DNA of 64,000 bases, taken from assembly GCA_026874595.1 (NCBI GenBank), contig CM049308.1:81390124-81454123 (forward strand), in the 5' to 3' direction. Under the pieces are notes generated by a model, which saw only the letters and a list, made by a program, of their open reading frames with translations, did no database searches and was not told the origin of the DNA. Shown in pieces: positions 25,373-38,471 of this stretch. Every line of letters begins with the position of its first letter. Within the stretch, counting starts at the first letter, position 1. Position numbers and translations under genes: made by a program. This DNA comes from Sipunculus nudus. Taxonomy: Eukaryota > Annelida > Sipuncula > Golfingiida > Sipunculidae.

Positions 25373-26160
25373 TTTAAAATAAAAAGCAAAAATAAGGTAT
25401 CTAAAAACCGGATAGAACTATTGATAATTTCATCCTGCCATTGGGGCCAAAATCACAGTGAGCCTCGCAAAGATCCTTTAAAAAATGGCATTAAGAAGCC
25501 ATAACAAAACAAACGAACAAATAGACAATCTGAGTGAAATCAAAACCTTCCATTTAAACATACATACAGCAATAAATCAAAATAAAAAATCACAAGCAAA
25601 AATAATTCTTGATAATGATGTTACAAAGGATGCTGTTAACAAAAAAAATCGTGTCTTCAATTATATAAAGAGACTCAGGTACGGAAAATTGTTTAATTTC
25701 TAATTTAAATTTAGTCTTAGATCTAATATATAAAGTACTATAAACGTTTAATTAAAATTAAGAGGTATGCTGGTTAACTTAATTAAATGTAATGGTATAT
25801 AATCTTGTTTATTTTTACACAGTGTTTGTTTAATATTATATATTTACATCCGTTTTCGATATCTTTATTCTTTGAAGCACTTGCCAGTCTGATTTGTTTT
25901 ATAGATTTATAGATGATCTGTTTAACATGAAATGGGTGATATAAACATGTGGACTTTCATGCAAATTAAAAGACATATATATTCAATTCAGGTATACAGC
26001 GTTCGTTGAAATTTGACGCACAATTAACACGCATATTTTGACAAGGGAACATTGATTAAGAACAGTAACAATGCTAAATGTGTCTTCAAAAGAAATAGTT
26101 TTTTAATATAAGAGGACAAAAACAGAGGAAAAAGAACCTATTTATCAATTAATACAACTT

Positions 26161-26163
<3 letters not shown>

Positions 26164-26225
<62 letters not shown>

Positions 26226-26256
26226 TAATACAGACTAATGGCATATATACTGAACT

Positions 26257-26301
<45 letters not shown>
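26164..26301. repeat. (AT)n and (GA)n microsatellites
   Basis: AT run at 26164-26221, a 38-bp spacer, then GA run at 26261-26300 adjoining dispersed repeat copy 1. Confidence 0.96.
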
Positions 26302-26303
<2 letters not shown>

Positions 26304-26545
26304 GACTCCTTGATATTTGGTATAGACATTATGGCCAAACAAAGCTTACGCACGTCGTGACCTTTATTGTTTTCGTTTTTACATCCACTGACCTGATACT
26401 GACCTTTCTTCTGAAATTAATATGACATTTGTATTTTTTATGCAGGTTATGTAATTACACATACAGAGGTAATATAATGTACTTGAGCAATATTAATCTA
26501 GGTTAACTTAGGTTTAATAACTCTTTCCCTCGGATAAGGTAATCT
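26301..26545. repeat. dispersed repeat, copy 1 (downstream of AT/GA microsatellites)
   Basis: This segment and 44345-44612 share, in the same order and orientation, AATG(A/G)CTCCTTG, a CGTCGTG(A/T)C(C/G)T..TTTAT block, CAGGTTATGTAATTACA, a TATAATGTAC block, AATCT(A/G)G and AACTC(A/T)TTC. Both copies come directly after an (AT)n or (AT)n(GA)n tract, so the microsatellite is probably part of the mobile unit. Confidence 0.6.
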
Positions 26546-26577
26546 TTAGAGCCATGCATGAATATATACTCAATAAA

Positions 26578-26578
<1 letters not shown>

Positions 26579-26631
<53 letters not shown>
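26579..26631. repeat. (AT)n microsatellite
   Basis: AT run; a shorter one follows at 26718-26738. Confidence 0.96.
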
Positions 26632-26638
<7 letters not shown>

Positions 26639-26999
26639 TGGATCCTGTGGCAGAGCATGCGCAAAGATATTAAGCACCAGTGCCTTTTGAAATTTTACAA
26701 ACATAATTTTGCAGTAATATATATATATATATATATATTGTTCATTTTGTTCTGTTTCCTTCTAATTCAACACCAAATATATACATATAACTGAGTAATA
26801 TGTTTTTAATCTTAGCTGCAGGATCAGTTCAAATGATTAATTTATTGTTTAGAAAAAGGACGTCCTTTCCCAAAAGTCACAAAAATGGAGCCTTTATTCT
26901 TTTCCTGTAGGTGATCCATTTTAAAATATTTTACTGATTCAGTTTTCCTTAGTAGGGAAAACAGCATCTTAAAATGCATCATTTGCATATTCTGTGTAT

Positions 27000-28400
27000 G
27001 TGAAATCCAAGATTTACATTTTAAACCTGAAATAAGGCTTAAGCCAGGAAGTATATGACATATAATATTGTTTGCATTTGTTACTTTTAAAGTTGCGTGA
27101 AACACATCTGAACACTTAATACCTTTCTAATTTCATTCCTTTTCATAATTATTTATAAAAAGTTTACAGCACAAAAATAGCACATTATACGTTAGCAAAG
27201 TATACGAAAATTATCACACGTACATTTTTAAAATCCACCACACATGCATTAATACATAAATACGGTTTGTAGGAAAGCTAAATCTGGAGCAGACCATATA
27301 ATATCAGCTGCAGTTCATGACATGATATAAATGATTTATTAAATATGCCTTACTCATGTTTTCATAAAAAAAAAATTACTGAATAATTTGGAGACATCTG
27401 ATTATCATTGCAACATTATATAATAACGATTGGCAAACTACCAAAAACAGTTCTAGATGACTGTAAAATGTGTGGTGCAATATGGGATTATCAATTTCAA
27501 TTTGATCACTGGATGCAACAAAAGGGCAGAACAATAAGTCATGTCAATTTCAAAGAAATCTGATGAAAAATATACTGGACGATGGAGCAGAATGCAGAAC
27601 GGTGACTGAATTTGATTAACGTGAATAAAGGAAACTGATTTTGTAAAATAAACTGCGGCATGCACTGCTTTTCGTTTCCAGTAATGAATTATTATCTTAA
27701 TTTTTGCAGTATCAAGCATGTCATCTTCTTGAATCTAATTTAAGTAACATGGTTCCAGGATTTCAAGAACGAAACTTATTTTTTTTTCAAATATTATGTC
27801 ACCGACTTTATTTTGTTTCAGGAAATTGTAAACAGTGTGAATATTTTGATCTTATATTTATCCATTAACTGTATTATAATAAAACTTGACGTACTGAAAC
27901 ATAACCGGTAATTAAGCATAGGTTTCTTTATAATCAAACTGCCTATGCATATCATATCATAACATGAATAATAGTACAATGCCAAAATATAAAATTTACA
28001 TGATGATTCACTTAAACATCAAAAGTTCATTGTTTTCACTATATATCACTTTTAATTTTCTTAACTCTTCAAATAAATAGGATTTTACCAGATAAATAAC
28101 CATGGATGCTCTACTTTTAAAAACTGACTGATCTTGTTCTTAAAAGTTCGGCCCCGAAGCAAAAAGACATAATTTTAAATTTAAATTTGTTTTGTTTACA
28201 TATATTGAAGTTGTTCGCAGTGCAAGTAAAATGCATAAAATATTATACCGGTCACACGAGAAGATAAAGCGTGTAGGAAATTTTTAATGGACACCCGAGA
28301 CAAATAAATTTCTTTTTTTTTAACTGTTTAAATTGCAAATCATGTAGGCGTTCAAGCTTTCAAAACATTGAAGAATCCAGAAGTAAAAAAAAAACAATGA
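27000..28400. other. no gene seen (proximal part of the inferred large intron)
   Basis: AT-rich; scattered short frames only. Confidence 0.5.
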
Positions 28401-28414
28401 AGGTAGACGCTTAC

Positions 28415-28437
28415 CTTCCATCTTGGCCGCCGTACAT
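28415..28437 (-). CDS. first coding exon of an unrecognised minus-strand gene (MYGGQDG...)
   Basis: Read on the minus strand, this is an ATG followed by codons for M-Y-G-G-Q-D-G plus two bases (AG), then a strong donor GTAAGCG at 28414. The start has A at -3 (context AACAAAATGT). The exon lies at the downstream edge of a region visibly richer in G+C and CpG than its surroundings (28440-28830), as expected for a promoter. The two leftover bases are completed by the single leading base of the 159-nt exon ending at 28415's downstream partner, 11996, giving AGA (Arg). That phase match is the main reason for joining them across about 16.4 kb. It is too short for homology recognition, so it could be chance; other small exons could lie between the two. 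Confidence 0.55.
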
Positions 28438-28840
28438 TTTGTTTGCGGTTAAAAAAGGCACGGTCCAGTACAACAGTGATAAGATGATCTTGTTATTATC
28501 TGAAGAGACCGGCCTGGGAATCACAGGTTAGTCCTATAAGAGACGCTACAGCGCGAGGCCGCGATGTTCACAATGTGACAGTTGTGTAGAAACCTTCGCC
28601 CACCAGAACAACAAATCTTCCCATTGTAAACTGTCCGTCCAATAAAAAGTGGCCGCTGGATTCCGTGCGGTGTGACGTCGTTCACGGTGTCGTCTGCGCA
28701 AATGAGGCGGCAGATGGAACGTGTTTTCAAATAGCGGAGCTCTACCAATCAGAGGCCAGGAATTCCCCTGATGCACTCATCGCCCACGCCCATTCAGCGG
28801 GCCACTTGCCCGATTACGGCCACTGGAGAGAAGCTAAAAT
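28438..28840 (-). promoter_or_regulatory. CpG-rich putative promoter and 5'UTR of the minus-strand gene
   Basis: Immediately upstream (minus strand) of the MYGGQDG start, this stretch has many CpG dinucleotides in an otherwise AT-rich, CpG-poor region. Visible sites are two CCAAT sequences on the plus strand (28639 and 28745, the second in CCAATCAG), TGACGTCG at about 28674 and a GC/KLF-like CGCCCACGCCC at about 28781. No convincing TATA box stands at the expected distance, so a dispersed CpG-type start is more likely. The transcription start is not determined. A divergent plus-strand transcript is possible but unsupported. Confidence 0.45.
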
Positions 28841-28859
28841 GACGTGCTTAGCAATCATA

Positions 28860-31642
28860 ATGTATCAGGTGTTATGTCTGTGAATATTAAAGAGGTCTTC
28901 AGGGATACAGAGGTATGAGTGTATGCATATTTGCGTTTTCAAATTTACTCTCGGTCATCCAGTTTGTCTGTTCATCTTTTTATGGCAGGGAGCAGGAATA
29001 TATACAATGTGCCCCCAATTATTCTCAGACAGGATTATATATACTAAATCTTTATGTATACGTAGCTTGATTTCTATATACCTTTTACGTATTCCTTTTC
29101 GTCATTAACCTGTTTTATATTATCTATTCATGTTTCCACGCGCATTTGAATATACATATATCATGCACTTGTCTAAAAGTCTCATTGTATTTCATTGTAA
29201 ATGATGATCTTAAGGGCTTGTATTCTGTTCCCCAAGCAGGTGGCCATAGAAATTTGGTAATTCCTTTCATAATCTTAAATATGGCCTCAAGGAAATATCC
29301 TTAAATATTTTGCAACTTTCTTGTTCTTCTGAATCTTGTCGACAAGTGACATCGCTTCTGTCTTGGGTTGAAAGTCAGTTTAGGATTTACTTGTTTTTAG
29401 AATATTATCAAATGTGTACCATTCAAAAGTTGCTTCGGTATGTGACAAGTGACTTTGACCTTCATCAATATATATGTGTATATGTTGTACAGACTTCTCA
29501 GATATTGATTTTATTGAAGTATTAAAATATTTGACACATTGGTTTTGGTTTCATTCAATAGAGTGAATTCCGAACCATTAAATAGATTAATAAAATTGTC
29601 CTCATGCATTAAAATTGTAATAAAATATAAAGTGAAATATAGTGTATTATAATGTATGTTACGGAAATGACATATTGAACGTCGATATATATGGATCCTG
29701 TGCAGGTATACTATGGTTAGGGAAGGTATTGATAGGTAATTATATGTTTCAAACATGAGATATATGTCCTGATTGTGGAGAATACAGTGTTAAAAAATTG
29801 GATTTACCTGGTCTTAAAAAGATCTTCTGAAAGACATTCTTCAGACAGCCACACATAAAAATAAGCATATATAAATTAAAAGTGATGAAATGAGTACTTT
29901 TCTTCCTGTATGCGTGTATATAGGCAAAACTATTTATTCAAATCATACACCAAAGATAAATATACATTGAATTTTAGAAACTCTTTTGATTTATATTGTA
30001 ATGAACTGGATTTAAAGTCTTTTTAATGGTGGACCCCCCTCATGAGAACTGTGTTTTAATGAGCTTGGATTGCTTATATACTAAATAATGGGCTGTTTTG
30101 GCGCAAGTATTCTTAAAGTTGGGGGAGACGAATTCTAACGAGGACATGAAGCAGGTCACTAGGAAATTACCTTGAGAGAATTACCTGTATTTTCTCTTGG
30201 ATTCTAAAACACCAAGCAACCCATATTCACCTCAGATCCCACGCAGTAACATTTCATTAATTGTTTTCAAAACCAAATAGTGTTTCCACAGAATGTCTAT
30301 GACAAATTAACTGGTTCATCAAAGGGCTAAGATGTTCAACTTCAGATGATCATGAATGAATGCAATAGGGCGGGGGAGGGGGGCGTAGGAGAAATAAAAA
30401 ATACCTTTTCTGCACACGACAGATAGACGGTTTGACCTTAAAATCTGTGGCACATCTGTTGATTAATTTTCTTCCACGGTTTCTCGGGTGTTGTGCGGCG
30501 TGACTCGGTCGGTAATTCGGTCAAGATAGGTACTAGTTATTCGTTTCCATTCATAAAGTGTAAGGTAGTAGGAAATTTTACGTAACGTTGACGCAATACA
30601 CCTTATTTAGCAAGGCCAATGTCACATGGTTACCATGAAAACCAAATATGGTGATGTCAGTGTTAACGTAAGTCCCCGGATGTTATAATGTTCCCTGCGT
30701 GTATATCCCACAATCAACAATGGCTGCATTGCTTAAAACATAGCTATTTTTAAATTGCTGGATTTGTTTGTGTTTATGCGAAGCTATATAATATTTTTGA
30801 ATAGAAATTAACGGTCCAATGTGATATCCTTATCTCGTGTATGAAACGGCAAACGCACGCACGTACACCAACTGGCAAGACACCTCCACCTCTGAGTATC
30901 AGGACACATATGGGACACTGTTTACAATAACAACTTGCAATATGGAATAACAAGTTTGCTAAAACAATTATTTTGATCACTGTTATTGCATCAGATACGT
31001 CTTTGGTTGAAACCAAAGGTTCTGGAAGGTTCTAAAAGCCATGCAAGAAGAAAATGAAGAACGGGGTAGGTGACGTAACAGCCGCTTGAAGATTCCCAGC
31101 ATGTTATCCATACCGTACTCTTTTGTGTCTGGTTTTAACATTCAGGACAGAAAATGGATTTACAACATATGTTGACTGGTCCTGCGAGCATGATGGTTTA
31201 CAAGGATGGACTAATGGTCGACTCTGCCATCCTTTTACATCTGGACGAGAATGCAGGCATATTGATTTTGCGCATGGGCAGACGAATAAGCTTTCCTTAT
31301 CTGTAAACATGTATGTGCTAAATAATTATACCTCCTAAACTGGCTTGGTAACGAGGCAGAACACCTGTGATGTCCCATTTAGAATGTCACATTTTCTATC
31401 CTCTTTCCTCGGCCAAGTGTGTGTCTTTCTTACAAAACGAACTGCTAAAATTATGACAAACCAAAATCATGTAAAATTATGTAAACATGTTGTGATGACC
31501 CAACATCCATAACTAAAATATTGGTTTACGGTTTACCTAGGTCGCATTCTGTTTCATTTAACGCCAGTTTTGACTGGGGAGTGGTGACGTCCAATATAGA
31601 ATGTACACTGTAATTTAAACCTACATTTTACTTTCCTATTAA

Positions 31643-31645
<3 letters not shown>
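28860..31645. other. no convincing gene upstream of the minus-strand promoter
   Basis: AT-rich with a short higher-G+C patch at 31120-31320, where all three plus frames are nearly open after an acceptor-like CATTCAG at about 31145, but no donor or domain is clear. Confidence 0.5.

Positions 31646-31676
<31 letters not shown>
31646..31676. repeat. (AT)n microsatellite
   Basis: AT run. Confidence 0.95.
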
Positions 31677-31679
<3 letters not shown>

Positions 31680-31925
31680 AAAATATTAAATAATTTGTAA
31701 AGCCGTGTAAGTCTGTAGAAGATGTGTAGGCAAAGAGAATGAGTGACGCCTTTTGATGAGACTAGTGTGTTGATATACAAGTTATTCTATCTTAAAGGCG
31801 ATATTTTTCTCTTTACCTATATATTTATATTAAATATTCAATTAACTTAGTTACTGAAACACTCATTTGTATATGATGCGAATGTAAACGCCAACTGGTG
31901 ACGTCAGTTAAAGGTGAGAGCATAT

Positions 31926-31929
<4 letters not shown>

Positions 31930-31969
<40 letters not shown>
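31930..31969. repeat. (AT)n microsatellite
   Basis: AT run 24 bp after a TGACGTCA palindrome. Confidence 0.95.
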
Positions 31970-31972
<3 letters not shown>

Positions 31973-32179
31973 CTCGTTTTAACTCATTTCAAAACTGCAT
32001 GATAACATATACTCATATACTCTCATCTGTAGATGAAATTATATTTCCTAAATTTAAAAAGAAAACAAAGAAGTTAATGTTTTTGATAAAAGAAAGATAA
32101 TTTAAAGGTGGAGAAGAAACATGAACTAACATAAAGATACACAATGTAATCTCTGATTTCAATTTTTTAAAAATGAGTT

Positions 32180-32308
32180 TTACTGGAATCAGACTCCGAC
32201 TGGATTTCTTAAAGACCCACAGGGCGAACTATATATAAGACTCAAATCTGAAGGACTCGGACTTGTACTCCGATAGTGTGGACCAGCAACACTATATATA
32301 CAACACTG
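32180..32308. repeat. second copy of the GAGTCC-rich dispersed element
   Basis: GACTCCGACTGG near 32192 and GGACTCGGACTTGTACTCCG at 32254-32273 match the ends of the element at 4116-4529. The complement of the right side begins CAGTGTTG at 32308. It is short and degraded. Confidence 0.45.
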
Positions 32309-32484
32309 GTGGTCAACAAAACTCCACAAGATGCATGGAAGGGATCACTGACCGTTTTCTAAATGAAATGTAGATATCATCTCGGATAACAGTTCATTAA
32401 GCATGTATTCCGTATATTTCAATTCGCTATTTTACATTGTCACACTTTAAAATTTGAACGTTTCAACAATACATCGCCAAAAGG

Positions 32485-32548
32485 GGATTTCAACCCACAT
32501 TAGCTCACATGCCTAACAAGCCGGCGGTGTTTCAATCTTGAACACAGA
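32485..32548 (-). repeat. tRNA-derived SINE-like fragment
   Basis: The minus strand reads GTTAGGCATGTGAGCTAATG and then GTGGGTTGAAATCCCC, resembling the anticodon-arm to B-box part of tRNA-like SINE heads. It is short and degraded. Confidence 0.35.
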
Positions 32549-32549
32549 C

Positions 32550-35500
32550 CTTTTCCGTTCCAACACTCCTATATATACTTATATTGTTAGTTCTTTCAAA
32601 TTTATTTCGTTAGCAAAAACGTTCATATTACCAGGGTTTAGTGTGGCAATTTTAATTTAAAATAGATAAGTTTGAAATTTACTTTGGGACAGCGTTGACC
32701 TGTCTTTGAAGAGCTGCGAAAACGATGACGACACTGATAAAGGAACGACATATGTCTGATGTAACTAAAATACCAGTGTAACGTTATATTTTTGTATTGC
32801 CAAATACATCTAGTTTAAGATCAGCCGTATTCGATTTGTCGTTTTTGCTGGATTTAGGCCATCGAAGGCACTGGGTTACGAGACCGAAGGGCGGCCCTCA
32901 GTGGCTGGAAGGAAAAAACCCTTTTTATCTAGGCAAAACAGGTAGAATGTTAATTCGGGTTTCTGCCTTTTTAGTTTGACAAATGTTTGGTTTTAAGGAT
33001 GAACTAATAACCGATTTTTCATAGATTAACACTTCAGCCTGTTTAAAGAAATTACAGTAACTTCTTTTCTCAAATATATTTCGCTGAAAATTTATCATTA
33101 ATTTCACTGACATCTATATCCGCAGCTTATCATCTTTTCATGCACAAAATACTAAAGAGACATATTTTCATGAAGTACAAGGTCGAGTTCGAATTTTGTC
33201 AAATTGTATTTTAATCTGTTCACTTCAGTAGTCTTATCTCCAGTAAAGCATTAGATTTCTTTTCTACATAAACTATTCTATTCACCTGTGACCACCTTTT
33301 TTTCTGGAAATCTCTTGGTAGAAACCATGTTACAAGAGAAACAAGAAGCAAAACCCTAATTAACAACAATGGAAACAAATCCACCCATTTCACAACATCA
33401 AAAATAAATAAATATTTAATAACAAAGAAATATGTATACATTTCAACCTCACGGAGGCAAAATTTTGGGGCACATGTAAAAGCAGCCTCCGTAGACAGCC
33501 GTTGATTGGATGATTTCATGTAAATACTGTGATATATATGACAAGCTAAAACACGATGATTACACATGCATGGACACACCTGATCTTTTAAAAAGGAATA
33601 AAATGTAGAAAGGCCTGGCCTTGGGATTATTTCTACCATTCTTCGTTACCGTATATTAGGTTGTCAAAAAATACGAGCCCCACGAAAAGGATCTCCTAAA
33701 AACAGATGGTCACAGGTTGGCGGAAGTGAGAAAAATCAGCAGTTATATATTTTTAATCCCTGTTTAAGGCACATGATCTCGTCTGCAGCTATTAACATCA
33801 TTGCAGAGTAATTATTAACAAATCAAGCCAAACTCCCGCCTTCGAAGGCCATTGACCTGGCACCTGTATTTCTGGTTTTCAGCTCCCGATTAAGGCATGT
33901 TTATTAAGCGATTTAGGGGTCAACGTAAGGGCAAGTCATACGGGACATAGTATTTATAGGAGTCTGAATGTAAATATCTTATTGAAGCACAAGATTCTTA
34001 CGTCAATGGGGTCGGAGTTTCGGGTCTGTTTTTCTGAGGGAAAAAAATCAACTCCAATATAATCTTGACCTCAAATTAAGGTTTCAGATGTCGAATGTAA
34101 ACGTTTATGTTATATATTGAGATTCCTTTATATTGACGGGATTTAAACCGTCTGAGCTTTTTTCTTCTTTGAGACTCTTTTGGTTTACAGGATGTCAAAA
34201 ATTAGAACCTCTATCTTTAGGAGAGGTCTATATTTAAGTAAATGATGTTCATTATGCTGAGGTTGTACCTTATCTTCTTTCAAATTCTTTTGTTATACAA
34301 GATGTCAAATATTAATAATTTCGAACTTCGACGGAGGTTCATGTGTAAGATCATGGAGTTTATACGTTCAATCTGGATTTTTGTGCAAGGAAAGTCATGC
34401 ATCATACCACATAGGTAGGGCACGTGGCCCCTTTAACTTTTCATTCTTCTGTGCTGCCTTGCATACACCGTAGGTACGTCCCTTTTAGTCAAATAGCATT
34501 GTTTCGATAAATGTCATAAGATACCGCTAATATATCAAGTTTAGCCCTTTCCTAGCCGTTTCGCCCAAAAAAACCCTGGTAGAGCAATTTATTATTTCTC
34601 AAAGGAATCCAAGGCCATGTAAGTTAACCTTTGTCAATGTACTGTCCGACTCGACTCGCGTATACTTATTACTACAATCAGTTTTGTTACAGTTTTTAAC
34701 TGGTAATTTTTCATGCATAATTATGATAAAGTTCATTTGAACATTAAAAACTTTCTCTTTAAGTGACTCCTTAAGATTGAAGTTTTTCTTGTTTTTCCCT
34801 ATACCCATTTTCCCTAGGACCGTACACCCCTATACCTTTGATAAATATCTACATTTTATAAAACAACTACCTATGACAAGCTACAACCGAACAGAAGTAT
34901 TCTATTTTTGCATGTATTTACCTTCTAAAAAGCGGTTGTTATGTTTTTTAGCGGCGTTTTTTTTCTGTCTGTTAGCTACATTATTAAAAAATATTTTGAT
35001 TTTGTTGAAATTTTCAGGATAGCTGGGCAATGATACAATTTGGCTATGATCCGGCTGCACCGTTGATAATGCCATATGGGGCTAATGAGCTGCCTTCGCG
35101 GAGGTCTGCGCTCTCTGCATGATTACATAATAGTTATTGGACCAAGCCCCTACTGGTCTAAACTTCAGGAAAGCCTGTCCATATAGATCATTTTTTTATT
35201 CCATCCTGGCGCAAAAAAGAGCTCATTACCTTTATTCTTGGCAACTTTTTCCCGGTTTCCGTCTTGGAGTTGGGTGAGCCTTTATTACTTTTTGCGACTG
35301 AATTAATTTCAATGTATATTTTATGATCAAACTTGAAAGATGATGACTGCAGGTGTTGAAAGGAATTGTTGCCAGAAAAAAATGGAAGTTTGTCTGCAAT
35401 GATGATTTATTAAGCAGCATTTTGTGGATCAAACGTACAATCTGGCTCAAGATACAATAATTTTTGGAAGAGTAGGAACTCCTTGTAGATTAAGGTGTAA

Positions 35501-35810
35501 ACATGTTTATCAGTTCCTTCCATTTAGTCGTTTTTAAATGTTTAGGGTATTCATTTCATTTATTGTCATCACTTATGTCAAAACCAAAATGTTGATGGAT
35601 ATAATTTTAGGTAAATTGTATTTTTGTGTAATAAAATTTTACTTTGTAGGGCCGAGTTGATATGATGAGTTTACTTTAATTTAAATTCAATAATTGGATT
35701 TTTCAGTATTTTCCTAATGTATTGTTTATTAAGTAGTCAATGTATCATCCCTAAAGACAGGTACATATAACATGAAAATAAAAACATATTTGTCCAATGT
35801 TTTATCCATA
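32550..35810. other. no gene seen
   Basis: Includes a 139-codon minus frame (33220-33639) with no recognisable features, a weak two-copy repeat at about 34150-34330 (TTCTTTGAGACTCTTTTGG and a diverged second copy), and small G+C-richer patches near 33835 and 35040. Confidence 0.5.
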
Positions 35811-35814
35811 TAAC

Positions 35815-36060
35815 CCCCTCTCCCTCCCCCAAGGGATCATTGGACATATTACTCCGATCCAGACGTGGATCCAGAAGTGATAAAACGCTCAGCTCTTTCC
35901 TCTGGCGACTCCTTTTAACTCCGGGCATGAATATCAGAACGCATTATAGTGGCCTGTCCAAAACCGGTGTTTTTCTCCGGGTTCCTCAGCCTCCAGACAC
36001 TATAAAACGCCGACACCTGAGCTCTGATGCGCACCTTGGGGACCGGTAGATTAGTCACTG
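35815..36060 (+). promoter_or_regulatory. G+C-rich island with TATAAAA, possible plus-strand promoter
   Basis: The stretch is visibly more G+C rich than its flanks and ends with TATAAAA at 36001-36007, which would place a start near 36031. A 72-codon ORF (36125-36343, starting M-E-I-A-M-F-S-V-F) follows 120 bp on, with no recognised domain. A regulatory role is inferred from composition and the TATA box only. Confidence 0.28.
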
Positions 36061-36124
36061 TTTGTAAAATATATGTAAATTAAATAATGTTTAATTTATT
36101 TTATGAGATTTCTATGGGACCTAA

Positions 36125-36343
36125 ATGGAGATTGCTATGTTTTCTGTGTTCGGGGTAAAGATACAGTTCTTTGCACCCCTTAAACTTAGAAGTCCGACCA
36201 TTACACCTGAGAAGTATTTGCAAACATGGGAAAAGTATCTTGTTTATGTGAAATGGATTTCAGTAATTAGTTATATTCAGCTGTGTGACATGGCCCATGA
36301 GCAACTAGTTTTTAAGACACTGGCGTATTTATGTTTGGACTGA
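36125..36343 (+). other. unrecognised 72-codon ORF downstream of a TATA box
   Basis: Starts M-E-I-A-M-F-S-V-F-G and contains SPTITPEKYLQTWEKYL before ending C-L-D. It lies 94 bp after the predicted start of the 36001 TATA box. There is no homology I recognise, no signal peptide or domain, and the length is not rare for chance in this window. Reported because of its position only. Confidence 0.15.
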
Positions 36344-38471
36344 TTTCTGCTTAAGGTTTATCGACATTGATGCTGTAGATTTGTTTCCTGCTCATCGCTC
36401 CTTGAGCTAGTACCAACCTGGAGAAAAGACCTTATTTTCGAAGGTTAATGACGTAGTGACATTGTATATACATACATATATATATATTTTTCAGGCAAAC
36501 AGTTATATTTGTTTTATTTTATATATAATTTGTAATTCAGAAAATATGGTAAACACAAACCCTACCTTGCCATCACGTTGTTTGGGTATCGACGTTCCGT
36601 AGAAACCTGACAGGTTTAATTTTTTTAAAAGCTCAGTCATAGTAAAATCATTCGGAAACCGACTGTCCTTGAGATTATATCTATCGGGAGATTATTGCGT
36701 TTCTAAGGCAATGATCGACGCGAAATAACATCTTCAGAATTGACACCAGGTGATCCTTATGATTAATCCGTCTTCTTTCTAGACTTGCTTCTTTAAAGAC
36801 TCTTAAACTGAAAATTTTGACTGAATCTACTCAGGTATTGAAATATATTATCGCTATGGCGTTTTAGTGATCCTCACGAAATGGCAAATTGTGGATCAAA
36901 ACTGGATTTCAGGTATTTATTCACAGGGAAAGGGTTGAAAAAGTTTTAAATAAAGACATTGCAGCAAATCTAGGATTCACTATCGAGATTTAATCACACC
37001 TGAGGTTTAAGCCAGCGCCTTAATGAGACCACGCTCACCCCTGATTATAATGTTTAACAATCAACAGCTTTGTGATGAATATAAATATTTAAGAATAATC
37101 AATAAATACACGTCATACCTTATCATCGTGATGTTTTCTCCATCAACTGATCCTCGAAAAGGCATTGGTTTAACCTTCCAAAGACAAATGTCAAACATAA
37201 AACTTGATCTTCCGCTCAGGGGCTAGTCCCTGTGACTCTGGTCTGCATGTGAAGAGTTACATTAATTGCGGAACTATACGAGGCATATCACTACTTCTTC
37301 TGTACTGAAGCCAGCTGGGTTCCTATGATTAATTTCTGTTCGTCTCCGACTTGTTGTTTTAGTTTTGTAATCATATCCATAAAATCCTGGTCCACAGGCA
37401 GTCATTTTCTGCCATACATATCACACCTTTCTGTGTTCTATCCCTGCCACTGACGTCCTCCACCTAACGTTGACTCATTGTTTCTAGCTTATGTCATGTC
37501 TCAACAAAATATTTTCACTTTTTCAAATAAAAAAAAAGTGACCGCGCATGCTCAAGATGCCCAAGATTCATTTTCTGTTAGGTCAGATCGTGACATTAAG
37601 AGAAGGTATAAGTATATTACGTATAAAAGTACGCATGCTCTGTTACCTGTCGGACGATCGTGAAATTCTACACTTTATATTACCATTACCAATATTGAAA
37701 AAAAATCCAATTAAATTAAAAAAAATAAAATCAAATACTAATTAGTAACAATATGAATGTTAAGTACAATTAGTTTGCTTAGGTGTAATACAAAACTGTG
37801 TTTCTTTGTACGGATCAACCAGAAACGATTATAATCATAATGTCCGCTATCAACCTTTGAAAAAACCTCATTTCTGCCTTTCCAATATAGGAAAAAAAAA
37901 GGCACAAAGTCACATGCGACCTCTATGTCAAACACAGATGCAACCTAATTTTTTACAGTTTAAAAAAAATAAATAAAGTCCATATCGCTTGTCCGGCATC
38001 GGGGAAAGAGAGTGGTCAGTCAGCATTTTCTCTGACAAGGTCACAGATGAGTTTGCAATGCATGGTTTGTCATTCCTCCTAATCGTCACGCACGCTGGGT
38101 TGTTTTTACCCGCTGATTGCATTTAATTCCCAGAACATATGCGTGACAGATAAGGAATTACATCTCGACCTTTCAAGGTTTTATAGACCGATTTAACCAT
38201 ACGGTCATTATCATGGTTTTACATAGTAGTGGGAGGGAACAGATTTTTCATCTAAAAATAAACCTGCGGGTTTTAATTTATGTCAGACGTTCTATGGATA
38301 TTACCATGTCACATAAAATTGAAATGTCACACAAACCAGCGAATCTTTGTCATGGAAATGACGTGTTTTATTATACACATTATATAAACAGCGCCTAGTG
38401 ATCATTCGAAGCCCCCTCCCCGGCACGCATCTGGGCGATAATAGAAAATCGACTACGGAGTGTAGCTCAAA
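36344..38471. other. no gene seen
   Basis: Moderately AT-rich; overlapping short frames at 37478-37745 are without domains. Confidence 0.55.

Larger units (their letters stand above)
11997..28414 (-). other. large first intron of the minus-strand gene (inferred)
   Basis: This is the roughly 16.4-kb interval between the two phase-compatible exons. It contains several (AT)n tracts, G/C-tract elements, a partial three-copy repeat at 15.26-15.96 kb, a long-TIR element at 19.3-20.9 kb and several dispersed repeat copies. Some sites on the minus strand look like AG|GTAAG (for example near 17841), which could be recursive splice points, or small exons could be hidden here. I found no further exon that is convincing. 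Confidence 0.45.

Noticed and set aside
25485-25703. 72-codon plus frame rich in Lys/Asn (MALRSHNKTNEQ...)
   Set aside because: Composition matches AT-rich chance reading; it loosely recalls LINE linker sequence but carries no diagnostic motif.
33220-33639. 139-codon minus-strand frame
   Set aside because: Longest frame after the LINE, but no recognisable domain, AT-rich low-complexity hydrophobic stretch, and no splice or promoter context; expected occasionally by chance in 64 kb.
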